DNA from: Dactylosporangium roseum
GTDB taxonomy: Bacteria > Actinomycetota > Actinomycetes > Mycobacteriales > Micromonosporaceae
Assembly: GCF_025264685.1 (NCBI RefSeq)
Contig: NZ_CP073721.1
Coordinates: 3,587,001 to 3,651,000 of the forward strand
Length of the DNA: 64,000 nt
Direction: 5' to 3'
The notes beneath the pieces were generated by a model that was given only the letters and a program-made list of their open reading frames with translations, was not told the DNA's origin and did no database searches. The position numbers and the translations under genes were made by a program. Shown here one piece after another: positions 16,032-24,889 of the stretch; positions within the stretch are counted from its first letter, which is position 1; each line of letters starts with the position of its first letter.

Positions 16032-17509
16032 ACGCCGTACCGAGGTATGAGCACTGGATCGAGGGAGGTTGGCACACTCCGCTCAGCAGGCGCTACCTGG
16101 AGACGTTCGATCCGAGCGACGGGCGACCCTGGGCCTACATCGCGTCGGGTGACTCGGCAGATGTCGACCGTGCCGTGGAGGCGGCCCGGAAGGCTTTTCC
16201 TGCCTGGTCGGCGCGAAGCCCCCGGGAGCGAGGGGCTCTCCTCATGGCGTTGGCGGACGCGTTCGCAGACCATGCCGAAGAGCTTGCGCTGGTCGAGTCC
16301 AGGGACAATGGCAAGCTCCTGCGAGAAGTCAGGCCCCTGATCCAGTACCTGCCCGAGTACTTCCGGTACTTCGGTGAGTGGGCGGACAAGATCTCGGGAG
16401 ACGTGATCTCGGCGGACAAGGCCGACATGTTCGCATTCCGCGAGTGGGCACCGATCGGGGTGTGCGCGCTCGTGACGCCGTGGAACTCGCCGCTGTATCT
16501 TCTGTCCACCAAGCTGCCTGCGGCGCTAGCGGCGGGCAACACAGTGGTGGTCAAACCATCGGAGCACGCCAGCGCCTCGACGCTGGAGCTCGTGCAGGTG
16601 CTCGAGAAGGCGGGCCTGCCGTCGGGCGTCGTCAACGTCGTGACTGGTCTGGGTCCGGACGTCGGTGCCGCGTTGGTCCGACACCCGCACGTGGGGAAGG
16701 TCGCCTTCACAGGCGGTCTGGCAGGTGCGCGGTCGGTCATCAAGGCATCCGCGGAAAACCTCGCCAAGCTTTCCTTGGAGCTCGGTGGGAAGTCGCCCCA
16801 GTTGGTGTTCGGCGATGCCGACACTGGGGCGGCGGTGGCCGGTGTACTTGCCGGCGTCTTCGCTGCCAGCGGTCAGAGCTGCGTGGCCGGCTCGCGCGTC
16901 TATGTCCAACGGGGCATCTACGAGCCGTTTGTCGCCGAGTTGGTGTCACGGGCCCAGCAGATCAAGATCGGCCCACCGAGCGACCCGGACAGCGACATCG
17001 GCCCCGTCGCCGTCCGAGACCAACTGGACAGTACCAGTGGGCTCATCAGCGACGCGGTCGCGCTGGGAGCCCGCGTGGCTGTCGGCGGGACCCCTTGGGA
17101 GGCGCCGGGCGGCTCAGGTTGGTATTTCCGACCGACGGTGCTGTGCGACGTACCGTCGGAAGCTGCGATCGCCCGTGAGGAGGTCTTCGGACCGGTGGTG
17201 GTGATCACGCCCTTCGACACCGAGCAGGAGGCGGTGCGGCTGGCCAATGACACCGAATACGGGCTGGCAGCCGGGATCTGGACCCGTGATCTCGCGCGGG
17301 CGCATCGGCTGATTCCGCAGATGCAGACCGGCCTGGTGTGGGTGAACACCTACCGGGTCGCCAGCCCGACCGTGCCCTTCGGCGGATGGGGCCTGAGCGG
17401 ATACGGCCTGGAGGGCGGTCGCGAGGGCCTGCTCGAGTTCATGCACTCCACGTCGGTGTGGATCAACACCTCATCGGCGGCTATCGACGACCCCTTCAGG
17501 ATGAGGTGA
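16028..17509 (+). CDS. NAD(P)+-dependent aldehyde dehydrogenase
   Basis: The 493-aa protein is a standard aldehyde dehydrogenase superfamily enzyme. Seen are the cofactor motif TPWNSPLYLLSTKLPAALAA, the general-base Glu at about 251 (LELGGKSPQLV), the catalytic Cys at about 285 (ASGQSCVAGSRV) and the C-terminal VPFGGWGLSGYGLEGGREGL. It resembles the 2-hydroxymuconic/aromatic-semialdehyde group more than GabD. GTG 16028 overlaps the preceding stop. It would oxidise an aldehyde released by the oxygenase/hydrolase steps; the exact substrate is unknown. Confidence 0.88.
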   Translation: MNAVPRYEHWIEGGWHTPLSRRYLETFDPSDGRPWAYIASGDSADVDRAVEAARKAFPAWSARSPRERGALLMALADAFADHAEELALVESRDNGKLLREVRPLIQYLPEYFRYFGEWADKISGDVISADKADMFAFREWAPIGVCALVTPWNSPLYLLSTKLPAALAAGNTVVVKPSEHASASTLELVQVLEKAGLPSGVVNVVTGLGPDVGAALVRHPHVGKVAFTGGLAGARSVIKASAENLAKLSLELGGKSPQLVFGDADTGAAVAGVLAGVFAASGQSCVAGSRVYVQRGIYEPFVAELVSRAQQIKIGPPSDPDSDIGPVAVRDQLDSTSGLISDAVALGARVAVGGTPWEAPGGSGWYFRPTVLCDVPSEAAIAREEVFGPVVVITPFDTEQEAVRLANDTEYGLAAGIWTRDLARAHRLIPQMQTGLVWVNTYRVASPTVPFGGWGLSGYGLEGGREGLLEFMHSTSVWINTSSAAIDDPFRMR

Positions 17510-17512
17510 AGG

Positions 17513-17902
17513 ATGGACGAGGAAGACACGAAGCTGCCGGGTCGCCAGTTCCGGGTGGAGCTGTTCGGGCAGGATGCGGTCGAACATGCCCTGCTCGGGG
17601 CAACAGCAACTCTGGCGCCCTGGATCACCGAGATGACGGATCGGGCCCTGTTCGAGGACATCTGGCAGGCAGAGGGACTCTCGACGCGCGATCGCTCGAT
17701 GGTGACCGTCGCCGCACTGACCGCAATGGGACGCACCAACGAGCTTCGCGCCCACCTGAGTGCGGCGCTGCGCCTGGGCATCACCAAGGAGCAGCTTGTC
17801 CAAGTCATCGGCCAGCTAACCTTCTACGCCGGACTCCCGGCCGTTCACGCCGGACTCGCCGCCGCGCGAGATGTCTTCGAGGACGAGCATGGGGCTGACT
17901 GA
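17513..17902 (+). CDS. Carboxymuconolactone decarboxylase (CMD) family protein
   Basis: The 129-aa protein has the CMD-family core RDRSMVTVAALTAMGRTNEL, RAHLSAALRLGITKEQLVQV and LTFYAGLPAVHAGLAAARD. It lacks the CxxC of the peroxidase AhpD, so a redox role is unlikely. PcaC-like enzymes decarboxylate lactones in aromatic degradation, and many small homologues are uncharacterised. It starts 3 bases after the aldehyde dehydrogenase stop, and its end overlaps the amidohydrolase gene by 14 bases, so all three are co-translated. Confidence 0.85.
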   Translation: MDEEDTKLPGRQFRVELFGQDAVEHALLGATATLAPWITEMTDRALFEDIWQAEGLSTRDRSMVTVAALTAMGRTNELRAHLSAALRLGITKEQLVQVIGQLTFYAGLPAVHAGLAAARDVFEDEHGAD

Positions 17903-18728
17903 CTGGCACAGCCACATATGGGAAGCTGAGCACCTCGGCCCCGAGTTCGGACCGCAGTTGGACATGCACTACACCCACGTGCCATCACACAGCGGGACCC
18001 CTGAGGCCCACCGTGCCGCGATGGAGCGAGCCGGCGTCGAGGAGTGCATCGTGATCGGGCTGGTCAGCGACCACCTGGGCGTCCGAGTGCCCAACGACTA
18101 CGTGGCGTCCTATGTCAGCACGTGGAACGGCAGGGCGGTCGGCGTCGCGTCGGTCGACCCGAACCGGGCATCTGCGTGCGACGACCTCCGCGAGGCGCAC
18201 GAACTGGGGCTGCGCGGGGTCAAGCTCGCTCCCCCTTATCAGAACTTCCATCCGCACAGCAGAGACGCGTATGCCGTCTACGAGACCGCTACCTCACTTG
18301 GCATGTTCATCATCTTCCACCAGGGCGGCGTGAGTCATCGGCGGGGAGTGCTCGAGGTCGCGCAGCCTGTGCTGCTCGACCGGGTCGCTCGGGACTTCCC
18401 GGACACGACGATCATCGTCGCGCACATGGGACAGCCGTGGCACAACGAGGTCGTCACGCTGCTGCGCAAGCACCCACGTGTGATTGCCGACCTCTCCGCG
18501 CGGTGCGCGCGTACGAACCAGCTACGGCGGATCCTCAAGGACGCCAATGACTACGGCTTGCTGCCCAAGCTCGTATGGGGGTCAGACTTTCCGACGTTCG
18601 ACCCGAAGGTGCACGCGGAGCAGTTGCTGGAGGCAGCGGAGACGTCGGGTGGGGAACTGCCGACCCCCGCTGAACTCGAACTGCTGCTCTCGCGGCCCCT
18701 GAGCGCGGTTCCCGGGATCGTCCAGTGA
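17889..18728 (+). CDS. Amidohydrolase-2 family metal-dependent hydrolase
   Basis: The 279-aa TIM-barrel protein has the ligand set of amidohydrolase_2 enzymes: His-x-His at residues 7 and 9 (DWHSHIWE), His in IIFHQGGVSHR, His in VAHMGQPWHNE and Asp in WGSDFPTFD. Relatives include ACMSD-type decarboxylases and lactone or dicarboxylate hydrolases. ATG 17889 lies inside the end of the CMD gene after GAGGACG. The CMD-amidohydrolase pairing suggests a decarboxylation or lactone-opening step, but hydrolysis of an amide cannot be excluded. Confidence 0.85.
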   Translation: MGLTDWHSHIWEAEHLGPEFGPQLDMHYTHVPSHSGTPEAHRAAMERAGVEECIVIGLVSDHLGVRVPNDYVASYVSTWNGRAVGVASVDPNRASACDDLREAHELGLRGVKLAPPYQNFHPHSRDAYAVYETATSLGMFIIFHQGGVSHRRGVLEVAQPVLLDRVARDFPDTTIIVAHMGQPWHNEVVTLLRKHPRVIADLSARCARTNQLRRILKDANDYGLLPKLVWGSDFPTFDPKVHAEQLLEAAETSGGELPTPAELELLLSRPLSAVPGIVQ

Positions 18729-18741
18729 GGGTTGAAGGCTT

Positions 18742-19905
18742 GTGAGGTCACTTACCGTCGTCGGTGCCTCGGTTGCCGGCTGGCACCTCGTCCATGCCTT
18801 GCTGGCGCACGGCTACGAGGGGCCAGTAACGGTCGTGGATCGGCAAACGCACCATCCGTACGACCGCCCGCCCCTCTCGAAAGAGTTCCTGTTGGGGCGC
18901 CGAGGCGTCGAAGGCATGCGGTTCGGCGACTACCCGTCCGAGTCCAACGTGGTCTGGCGCCTAGGGGTCGAAGCCACGGCGCTCTCCGACGGGGCCGTCG
19001 AGCTGTCCGATGGCTCGATCCTCGCCCATGACGATCTGGTGATCGCCACCGGGTTGCGACGGCCTGATCTCAATCTCCTCACGTCGCCGCCCCAGGGTGT
19101 CCACGAGCTCCGCACCCTCGACGATGCCTTGAAGCTCCGCCTCGGCCTGGTGCGCGCCCGGAACGTCGTTGTCGTCGGTGGTGGCTTCATCGGCTGCGAA
19201 GTGGCCAGTGCGTGCCGACACCTCTCAGTGCCGGTCACTATCGTTGAGGCCGATGAGCGGCTGGGGGAGCGCTCCCTCGGGGTGCACGCCCATCTCGTTG
19301 AGGCCCTGCACGAGACCCACGGGACGAGTGTGATCACCGGAGCCAGGGTCACCGAGTTCGTCGGCGACCCGGTCACCGCGGTACGGCTCGCGGACGGCCG
19401 CAACCTTTCGGCCGACCTTGTGGTGGTCGGCATCGGCTCGATGCCCGCGACCAAATGGCTCGAGGGGTCGTCTCTCGAGCTGGGAAACGGAGTTCGTTGT
19501 GACACCCTGGCACGGACGAATCTCCCTGGTGTCTACGCCATCGGGGACGTCGCGGAGGTCGAGTCCGAATGGGCGTCGGGGCCCCGACGCTTCGAGCACT
19601 GGACCTCAGCGGTCGATCAGGCGATGACCCTCGCCGATCACCTCGTTGGGCGTCCACCGCGCAGCCCTTCGCCGCCGTACTGGTGGTTCGACATCTACGG
19701 CCATCGGATCCAGGTCGCCGGCCGCCTCGATCTGGAGGACGACGTGCGGGTCGTCGATGTCGGTGGCGGCTACCTGGCCACGCATCACGTCGACGGAGCA
19801 CCGGTCGGAGTTGCCGCCGTCGACTCACCGCGGGAGTTCGCCCGTGTGCGTCGCACCCTCACCCCGCCGTTTCCGGGCCCCTCGGGCAGTTGGTCTGCGC
19901 GCTGA
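18742..19905 (+). CDS. Ferredoxin reductase (FAD, NAD(P)H-dependent)
   Basis: The 387-aa protein is of the BphA4/RhoB-type flavoprotein family that feeds electrons to Rieske ferredoxins. Two dinucleotide folds are visible: FAD binding at the N terminus (VVGASVAGWHLVHALLAHGY) and NAD binding near residue 145 (VVVVGGGFIGCEVASACRHL), plus the second FAD motif VYAIGDVAEVES. YDRPPLSKEFLLG is typical of this subfamily. GTG 18742 follows TTGAAGG, 13 bases after the amidohydrolase stop. With the ferredoxin at 6440-6778 it completes a three-component dioxygenase. Confidence 0.88.
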   Translation: MRSLTVVGASVAGWHLVHALLAHGYEGPVTVVDRQTHHPYDRPPLSKEFLLGRRGVEGMRFGDYPSESNVVWRLGVEATALSDGAVELSDGSILAHDDLVIATGLRRPDLNLLTSPPQGVHELRTLDDALKLRLGLVRARNVVVVGGGFIGCEVASACRHLSVPVTIVEADERLGERSLGVHAHLVEALHETHGTSVITGARVTEFVGDPVTAVRLADGRNLSADLVVVGIGSMPATKWLEGSSLELGNGVRCDTLARTNLPGVYAIGDVAEVESEWASGPRRFEHWTSAVDQAMTLADHLVGRPPRSPSPPYWWFDIYGHRIQVAGRLDLEDDVRVVDVGGGYLATHHVDGAPVGVAAVDSPREFARVRRTLTPPFPGPSGSWSAR

Positions 19906-19950
19906 TCAGTCGTCGAACTTCGCGTCAACCCGCAGCACGCATTCGCTTAT

Positions 19951-19962
19951 ATACTTGCATGG
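19951..19962. promoter_or_regulatory. ATACTTGCATGG motif upstream of the GntR gene
   Basis: This 12-mer is identical to 6793-6804 in the ferredoxin/IclR divergent region, 13 kb away. Such a long exact match in two regulatory regions of one cluster suggests a shared operator. It is preceded by TTATAT, an AT-rich patch unusual in this sequence. Confidence 0.5.
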
Positions 19963-20031
19963 CACACGACCAGTTGCGCAGCACCGCAGTCGTGGGATCT
20001 ACTCCGTTAGATCGGATCTCGGGAGGGGCAA

Positions 20032-20772
20032 ATGGCGAGCACTGAGCCGTTCAGGGTGCACCAACAGCTTGTCGGTGCACGGCGCAATGCTCGAAGTGTC
20101 GTATTTGAAGAGCTGCGACGGATGATTACCTCAGGGGAACTGGAGCCCGATACCCCGCTCTCTGAGACCCGTCTGGCCAAGCACTTCGCGGTGAGCCGGA
20201 CACCCGTGCGTGAGGCGTTGAAGGAACTGCAGGCCGAGGGGCTCGTCGAGATCAGGGCGCAGGTGGGAACCTTCGTCTCCCGACCGTCCCTGCAGCACGT
20301 CGATGAGATGGTCATCGTCACGGGCCTCCTGGAGTCCAAGGCAGCCGGCCTTACTGCAGCGAATCCGAGCGACGAGCTCTTGGGGCTGATGGCGGAGAAC
20401 CTGCGTGACTCGGAGGAGGCGGCGAGTCGTGGAGATGCGGATGCGTATGCCCTTCTGGTACCGCGCTTCCACGACCTGATTCTGAGCGGCAGTGGCAACA
20501 GCACCCTCCGTCGCCTGCACAAGCTTCTCGCGAACCAACTCGCCTACCCCTCATTGGTGCGTAGCTCGCTGCATCAGCCCGGGAGGTTGCCCAAGTCAGT
20601 GGCTGAGCACCGGTCCATCTACGAGGCCATTTGTGCCCACGATGTCGAGCGGGCCGAGAGGGAAATGACGTCGCACGTGCAGTTCAGCCACGAGAACACG
20701 ATGCGGGCACTTCGGGATGCCGACCGTGAGATCACCGGAGATCTCCCGAGGGCTGAGTCCCGGCTGTCGTGA
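20032..20772 (+). CDS. GntR-family (FadR subfamily) transcriptional regulator
   Basis: The 246-aa protein has an N-terminal GntR winged helix (LRRMITSGELEPDTPLSETR, LAKHFAVSRTPVREALKELQ and AEGLVEIRAQVGTFVSRPS, about residues 27-88) and an all-helical FCD effector domain with metal-binding His residues (RFHDLILSGSGN, EHRSIYEAICAHD). ATG 20032 follows GGGAGGGG. It stands between the oxygenase operon and the ABC importer genes, so it may control either. The ATACTTGCATGG motif about 70 bases upstream may be its autoregulatory site. Confidence 0.88.
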   Translation: MASTEPFRVHQQLVGARRNARSVVFEELRRMITSGELEPDTPLSETRLAKHFAVSRTPVREALKELQAEGLVEIRAQVGTFVSRPSLQHVDEMVIVTGLLESKAAGLTAANPSDELLGLMAENLRDSEEAASRGDADAYALLVPRFHDLILSGSGNSTLRRLHKLLANQLAYPSLVRSSLHQPGRLPKSVAEHRSIYEAICAHDVERAEREMTSHVQFSHENTMRALRDADREITGDLPRAESRLS

Positions 20773-21354
20773 TGCCCTGTGTTCCAGCGTCGGGCTCTCC
20801 GGCACTGCTGACGTTCTGACCTACCCAGGAGCCATTTCCAAGCTGATCTTGTAGCTCGGAGCAGGTGCGGGGAGCCCGGCTATCGATGAGGCCGAGGCTC
20901 CGGGTAAGACGGCAGTCACCGCGATCGTGCAGGCCACCCTCGTCCTGCACCACGCCGACGTGAACCGCTACGCAGGATGAGAACGGCTCAAGAATGGCGA
21001 CCTCGTGTCCCGGACGCTGAAGACGAGTATGGCGGCGTCGTTCGTGGCGAGTTTATCGGTGGTGTGAGAAGGCCCCGCGGGATGTTCTCGGCGGGGCCTT
21101 CGGCCGCAACCTGCCGGTCAGTGCGCGCTGTGCGCAGGCCACGCACATCCGTGAAGAGCCAAAAAGGCGTTCCACTCGACAGAACGAGGTATGGCCGGCA
21201 CTCACCAGCACTGCGAGCCTCAGAACGGCTCGTAGACCTCGCTCGACCACCGAACGGTGCACCGCGATGGTCCAGAGGGCGATCGCCAGCTTTCATCATC
21301 GGACCGGACCTGCGATCCGGCCGTTGATGGCTCACCGAGTGACTAGGAGCGGGC
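20773..21354. other. Intergenic region between GntR and ABC importer genes
   Basis: No convincing gene was found in these 582 bases. A short open piece near 20900-20980 reads VQATLVLHHADVNRYAG before a stop and may be a gene remnant, but I cannot name it. A hairpin lies at 21068-21101. The importer promoter should lie in the last 200 bases. Confidence 0.5.
21068..21101 (+). terminator. Strong hairpin, probable terminator downstream of the GntR gene
   Basis: A perfect 11-bp GC-rich stem (GAAGGCCCCGC / GCGGGGCCTTC) with a 12-base loop. No T-tract follows, which is common in actinomycete terminators. Confidence 0.5.
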
Positions 21355-22971
21355 ATGTTCAGCAACTATCCCAAGCAGGAACGTCTCTCAGACTCGGACG
21401 CCCAGGCCGGGCGGAAACTCACGCGTCGCGGCGTCCTCCAGCTCGGTGGTCTCGGGTCGGCCTTCCTCATTGCCGGACCAGGTCTGCTGGCCGCGTGTTC
21501 GTCGGACACCACCCCGAAGAGCAGTGGCCTCCAACGCGGAGGTTCGTTGCAGATCGCCATCGGCGACGCTAGCACGACCGACGTGCTGGACCCGGCGAAG
21601 AGCATCAACCAGTTCACGGCGCTCCTGGGTGGGTTGATCTTCGACCCACTGCTGCGTCAGGACCTGGACTTCAAGCCGCAGCCGGCGCTGGCGACGAAGT
21701 GGTCGGTGTCCAGCGATGCGCGCCAGTGGACGTTCGACCTGCGTGACGACGTCGTCTTCCACGACGGTACCGCACTGACGTCGGAGGACGTCGCGTTCTC
21801 CATCGCGCGCCATCTCGACAAGTCCATCGGGTCGAGGCTGTATGGCCGTCTTTCGGCCAGCCTCAAGCCGGAGGGCATCAAGACCCCGTCGAAGACTCAG
21901 GTGGTCCTCAACCTCGAAACCCCGGACGGTCTGTTGGCGGTAGCCCTCGCAAGCCGGTACATGTTCGTGCTCAAGAAGGGCACCACCTCATTCGACGGCA
22001 AGGTTTCGGGAACCGGCCCGTTCGAGTTGGCCAACTGGACTCCTGGAGCCAGCTTCGTGGTCAAGCGTTCTGAGAAGTACTGGGCCTCCGGTCGCCCCTA
22101 TCTGGACGAGATTCGGGGGATCGTCGTCGCTGACCCGGCATCGAGGCTGCGCAGCGTGACTTCCGGGCCTAGCGACATCCTGGACACGGTTGACTTCACC
22201 TTGGCGCCGAGCGTCGAGAAGCAGTCCAACGTGAAGCTCGCGAACCTGAAGTCCTCGTTCTTCGTAAATTTCGCCATGGACCAGACGCAGGCGCCCTTCG
22301 ACGACGTTCGAGTCCGGAAGGCATTCAAGCTGGCGCTGGACAGGGAGAAGTTCCTCCAGGTGGTTTTCGGTGGCCACGGCACCATCTCCGGGGACGTGCC
22401 CGTGCTCCCCTCCGATCCCACCTATCCCGCCAACACCCTCGTGAAGCGGGACGTCGAGCAAGCCAAGAGACTCCTCGCCGAGGCTGGCTACCCCAACGGC
22501 ATTGACGTGGAGCTCGTGACGGCACCACTCCGGGCGGGAATGGTGGACGCGGCGGTCGTCTTCGCGGAGTCCGTCAAGGACGCCGGGATTCGCGTCCAGG
22601 TCAAGCAGCAACCTTCGGCCAACTACTTCACCTCCATCTGGCTGAAGGTGCCGTTCTACGTGTCCTACTGGGCGACGCGCCAGTCAACCGAGGAGGCCGC
22701 GCTGACGCTGGTCTCGAACGGGACCTCGAATGAGTCGCGGTTCGCCAACCCGGAGTTCGACAAGTTGATCCAGGAGGCCAGGACCAGCGCAGACGAAGCG
22801 ACACGTAACCAGAAGACCAAGCAGGCGCTCGAGATAGCTGCCATTGAATCGGGATGGATCATCCCCGCCATCATCGACACTCTGACCGTGATGAAGCGCA
22901 GCGTTCAGGATGTTGCCCTGAACTCGATGCAGATCCTGGACATGAGTGGCGCGTGGAAAGGGAACTCCTAG
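21355..22971 (+). CDS. ABC importer substrate-binding lipoprotein (family 5, peptide/opine type)
   Basis: The 538-aa protein starts with a twin-arginine-like signal (KLTRRGVLQL) followed by a hydrophobic stretch and the lipobox LLAAC, so it is an exported lipoprotein anchored outside the membrane. The mature part is a family-5 solute-binding protein (RQWTFDLRDDVVFHDGTAL, DVAFSIARHLD, VRVRKAFKLALDREKFLQVV, AKRLLAEAGYPNGID). The family binds peptides, nickel chelates, opines or other polar organics; the ligand here is unknown but may be the substrate of the adjoining pathway. Permease genes follow immediately. Confidence 0.9.
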   Translation: MFSNYPKQERLSDSDAQAGRKLTRRGVLQLGGLGSAFLIAGPGLLAACSSDTTPKSSGLQRGGSLQIAIGDASTTDVLDPAKSINQFTALLGGLIFDPLLRQDLDFKPQPALATKWSVSSDARQWTFDLRDDVVFHDGTALTSEDVAFSIARHLDKSIGSRLYGRLSASLKPEGIKTPSKTQVVLNLETPDGLLAVALASRYMFVLKKGTTSFDGKVSGTGPFELANWTPGASFVVKRSEKYWASGRPYLDEIRGIVVADPASRLRSVTSGPSDILDTVDFTLAPSVEKQSNVKLANLKSSFFVNFAMDQTQAPFDDVRVRKAFKLALDREKFLQVVFGGHGTISGDVPVLPSDPTYPANTLVKRDVEQAKRLLAEAGYPNGIDVELVTAPLRAGMVDAAVVFAESVKDAGIRVQVKQQPSANYFTSIWLKVPFYVSYWATRQSTEEAALTLVSNGTSNESRFANPEFDKLIQEARTSADEATRNQKTKQALEIAAIESGWIIPAIIDTLTVMKRSVQDVALNSMQILDMSGAWKGNS

Positions 22972-22973
22972 GC

Positions 22974-23996
22974 GTGGAACACTCCGCAACGTTCATCGAA
23001 CCTAAGCAGCGACCGGTGACCCGCCTCCGCGCATTCCTCGCGTGGGCTCCGCGAGAGATCGCTGGTTTCCTCGGGGCCCTGCTGCTCATTTCCTTCGTCA
23101 CATTCATTGCGGTGCGGGTAGTGAGTGGCGACATCGCGCTGAAGGCCCTTGGTCGAGAGGCGACGCCCGGGCAGTTGAGTGCCTTCCGGGAGACGCACGG
23201 CCTCGACGACCCGATGCTTGTGCAGTATTGGGACTGGCTACGCGGTTTCGTGTCCGGCAACTGGGGCCAGGATCTGATCAGTGGACGCGGCGTTTTCGCC
23301 AGCATCGTGAGTCCGTTCGCGTACACCGTCGTCCTTGCTGTCGCAGCTCTGGCGGCCAGCATTCCCCTGTCCATGATCCTCGGCGTCGCATCAGCTCTAA
23401 GGATGGGGGACGCTCGGGATCGGACGCTGATGACCATGAGTATCGTCACTGTTGCCACACCCGAGTTCGTGATTGCCGTCGGCGGGATCCTGGTTTTCGG
23501 CGTCTGGCTCAAACTGCTCCCAGTCGACAGCACGGCGTTGACGTACGAGGCGCCGTTCTTGGACAAGTTCTGGGCGTTTCTCTTGCCATGGGCGACACTC
23601 GTGATCGCGCTGACCGCGTATTTCTATCGGGTGGCGCGGGCTTCCTGCTATGACGTGCTGAAGAGCAAGTATGTGGAGGCGGCTCGGCTGCGTGGGTTCG
23701 GGCAATCGTTCCTTATCCGTCGGTACGTCATTCGTAACTCGGCCGGGCCGTTGATCAACGCGGTCGCGATCGGCGCGGTCCACCTCATCGGCGGTGTTGT
23801 GCTCGTGGAACAGGTTTTCGGATATCCCGGACTCGGTCAGGCGCTCATACAAACGGTCACCGGGGGCAGTCTCAAGATCGTCCAGGCGATCGTCGTTGTG
23901 CTGGCGGCAGTGTTCCTGCTCATCGGGGCGGTAGCCGACCTCGCCGTGAAGTACGTGGTCGGGCCGACCGGTCGTCAGTCGATGGATGCCAGGTAA
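22974..23996 (+). CDS. ABC importer permease (DppB-like)
   Basis: The 340-aa inner-membrane permease has about six hydrophobic helices, the first near residues 30-50 (GFLGALLLISFVTFIAVRVV), and the coupling motif ending EAARLRGFGQSFLIRRYVIR near residue 240. GTG 22974 starts 2 bases after the binding-protein stop. Its stop overlaps the next permease start (TAATG). It would form the channel with the protein at 23996-24886. Confidence 0.88.
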   Translation: MEHSATFIEPKQRPVTRLRAFLAWAPREIAGFLGALLLISFVTFIAVRVVSGDIALKALGREATPGQLSAFRETHGLDDPMLVQYWDWLRGFVSGNWGQDLISGRGVFASIVSPFAYTVVLAVAALAASIPLSMILGVASALRMGDARDRTLMTMSIVTVATPEFVIAVGGILVFGVWLKLLPVDSTALTYEAPFLDKFWAFLLPWATLVIALTAYFYRVARASCYDVLKSKYVEAARLRGFGQSFLIRRYVIRNSAGPLINAVAIGAVHLIGGVVLVEQVFGYPGLGQALIQTVTGGSLKIVQAIVVVLAAVFLLIGAVADLAVKYVVGPTGRQSMDAR

Positions 23997-24886
23997 TGCG
24001 GGGCCGATCGTTTCCGCGCCTCTCTTGGGAGGCAGTCGTGGGCGCCGTGCTGTTGACCGCGACGCTCGCGGTCGTCGTCGTGGGACCGTTGGTGACCCCC
24101 TATTCGCCGACGCAGGTGGCGGTTGCTGCGCCCAACCTCTCGCCCTCTGCCGATCACTGGCTCGGTACGGACTGGCTGGGGCGGGACGTGTTCTCCCGAT
24201 TCTTGGCCGGGGGTCGGGAGGTGCTGCTCCTGCCCTTCATCGCGGTGGTGTTCGCGTACGTGGTCGGAGGCATGATCGGCATTTACGCGACGCTCCGTGG
24301 CGGCTGGGTCGACGCTGTCATCGCGCGGGGCTTCAACCTCCTCTTGGTGCTGCCCCCGATGCTCCTGGGACTGGTGGTTCTTGGCGCTGCCGGAAGTTCG
24401 CGGCTCGCGATGGGGGGTCTTCTGGCCCTCGTGTCGCTTCCGCGTGCCGGACGCGTGATCCGAGGTGCCGCACAGACGGTGGCAGGGTCGGAATATGTGA
24501 TGGCCGCCGTGGGGCGGGGCGAACACTCCCTCTACATCGTGAGGCGAGAGCTGCTTCCCAACATCGCGCTGCCAGTGCTCGCCGATCTCGGCGTGAACCT
24601 CACCTACCAGATCATCTTTGCCAGCAGCCTGAGCTTCCTCGGTTTCGGTGCCCAGCCGCCGACCGCCGACTGGGGAAGGATGGTCGCCGACTCTATCCCC
24701 ATGCTGACAACCACACCCCTCGCCGCGCTCGTGCCCGCCGTCGGCATCGCGCTGGCCGCCATTTCGGTCAACCTGCTCGCCGAGGCGTTGGCGCAACGTC
24801 TCGGCGGCAACCGGGGAACCCGCCTGGGTAGAGGACGATCGCGTTCAGTGATCTCCGCACGCACCACGAATGTCAAGGCGGTGTGA
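23996..24886 (+). CDS. ABC importer permease (DppC-like)
   Basis: The 296-aa second permease has the DppC N-terminal pattern: one helix (VLLTATLAVVVVGPLVTPYS), the segment DHWLGTDWLGRDVFSRFLAG, then five more helices. The coupling loop is near residue 165 (AVGRGEHSLYIVRRELLPN), followed by SSLSFLGFGAQPPTADWGRM typical of the family. ATG 23996 overlaps the preceding stop. Confidence 0.88.
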   Translation: MRGRSFPRLSWEAVVGAVLLTATLAVVVVGPLVTPYSPTQVAVAAPNLSPSADHWLGTDWLGRDVFSRFLAGGREVLLLPFIAVVFAYVVGGMIGIYATLRGGWVDAVIARGFNLLLVLPPMLLGLVVLGAAGSSRLAMGGLLALVSLPRAGRVIRGAAQTVAGSEYVMAAVGRGEHSLYIVRRELLPNIALPVLADLGVNLTYQIIFASSLSFLGFGAQPPTADWGRMVADSIPMLTTTPLAALVPAVGIALAAISVNLLAEALAQRLGGNRGTRLGRGRSRSVISARTTNVKAV

Positions 24887-24889
24887 GAC

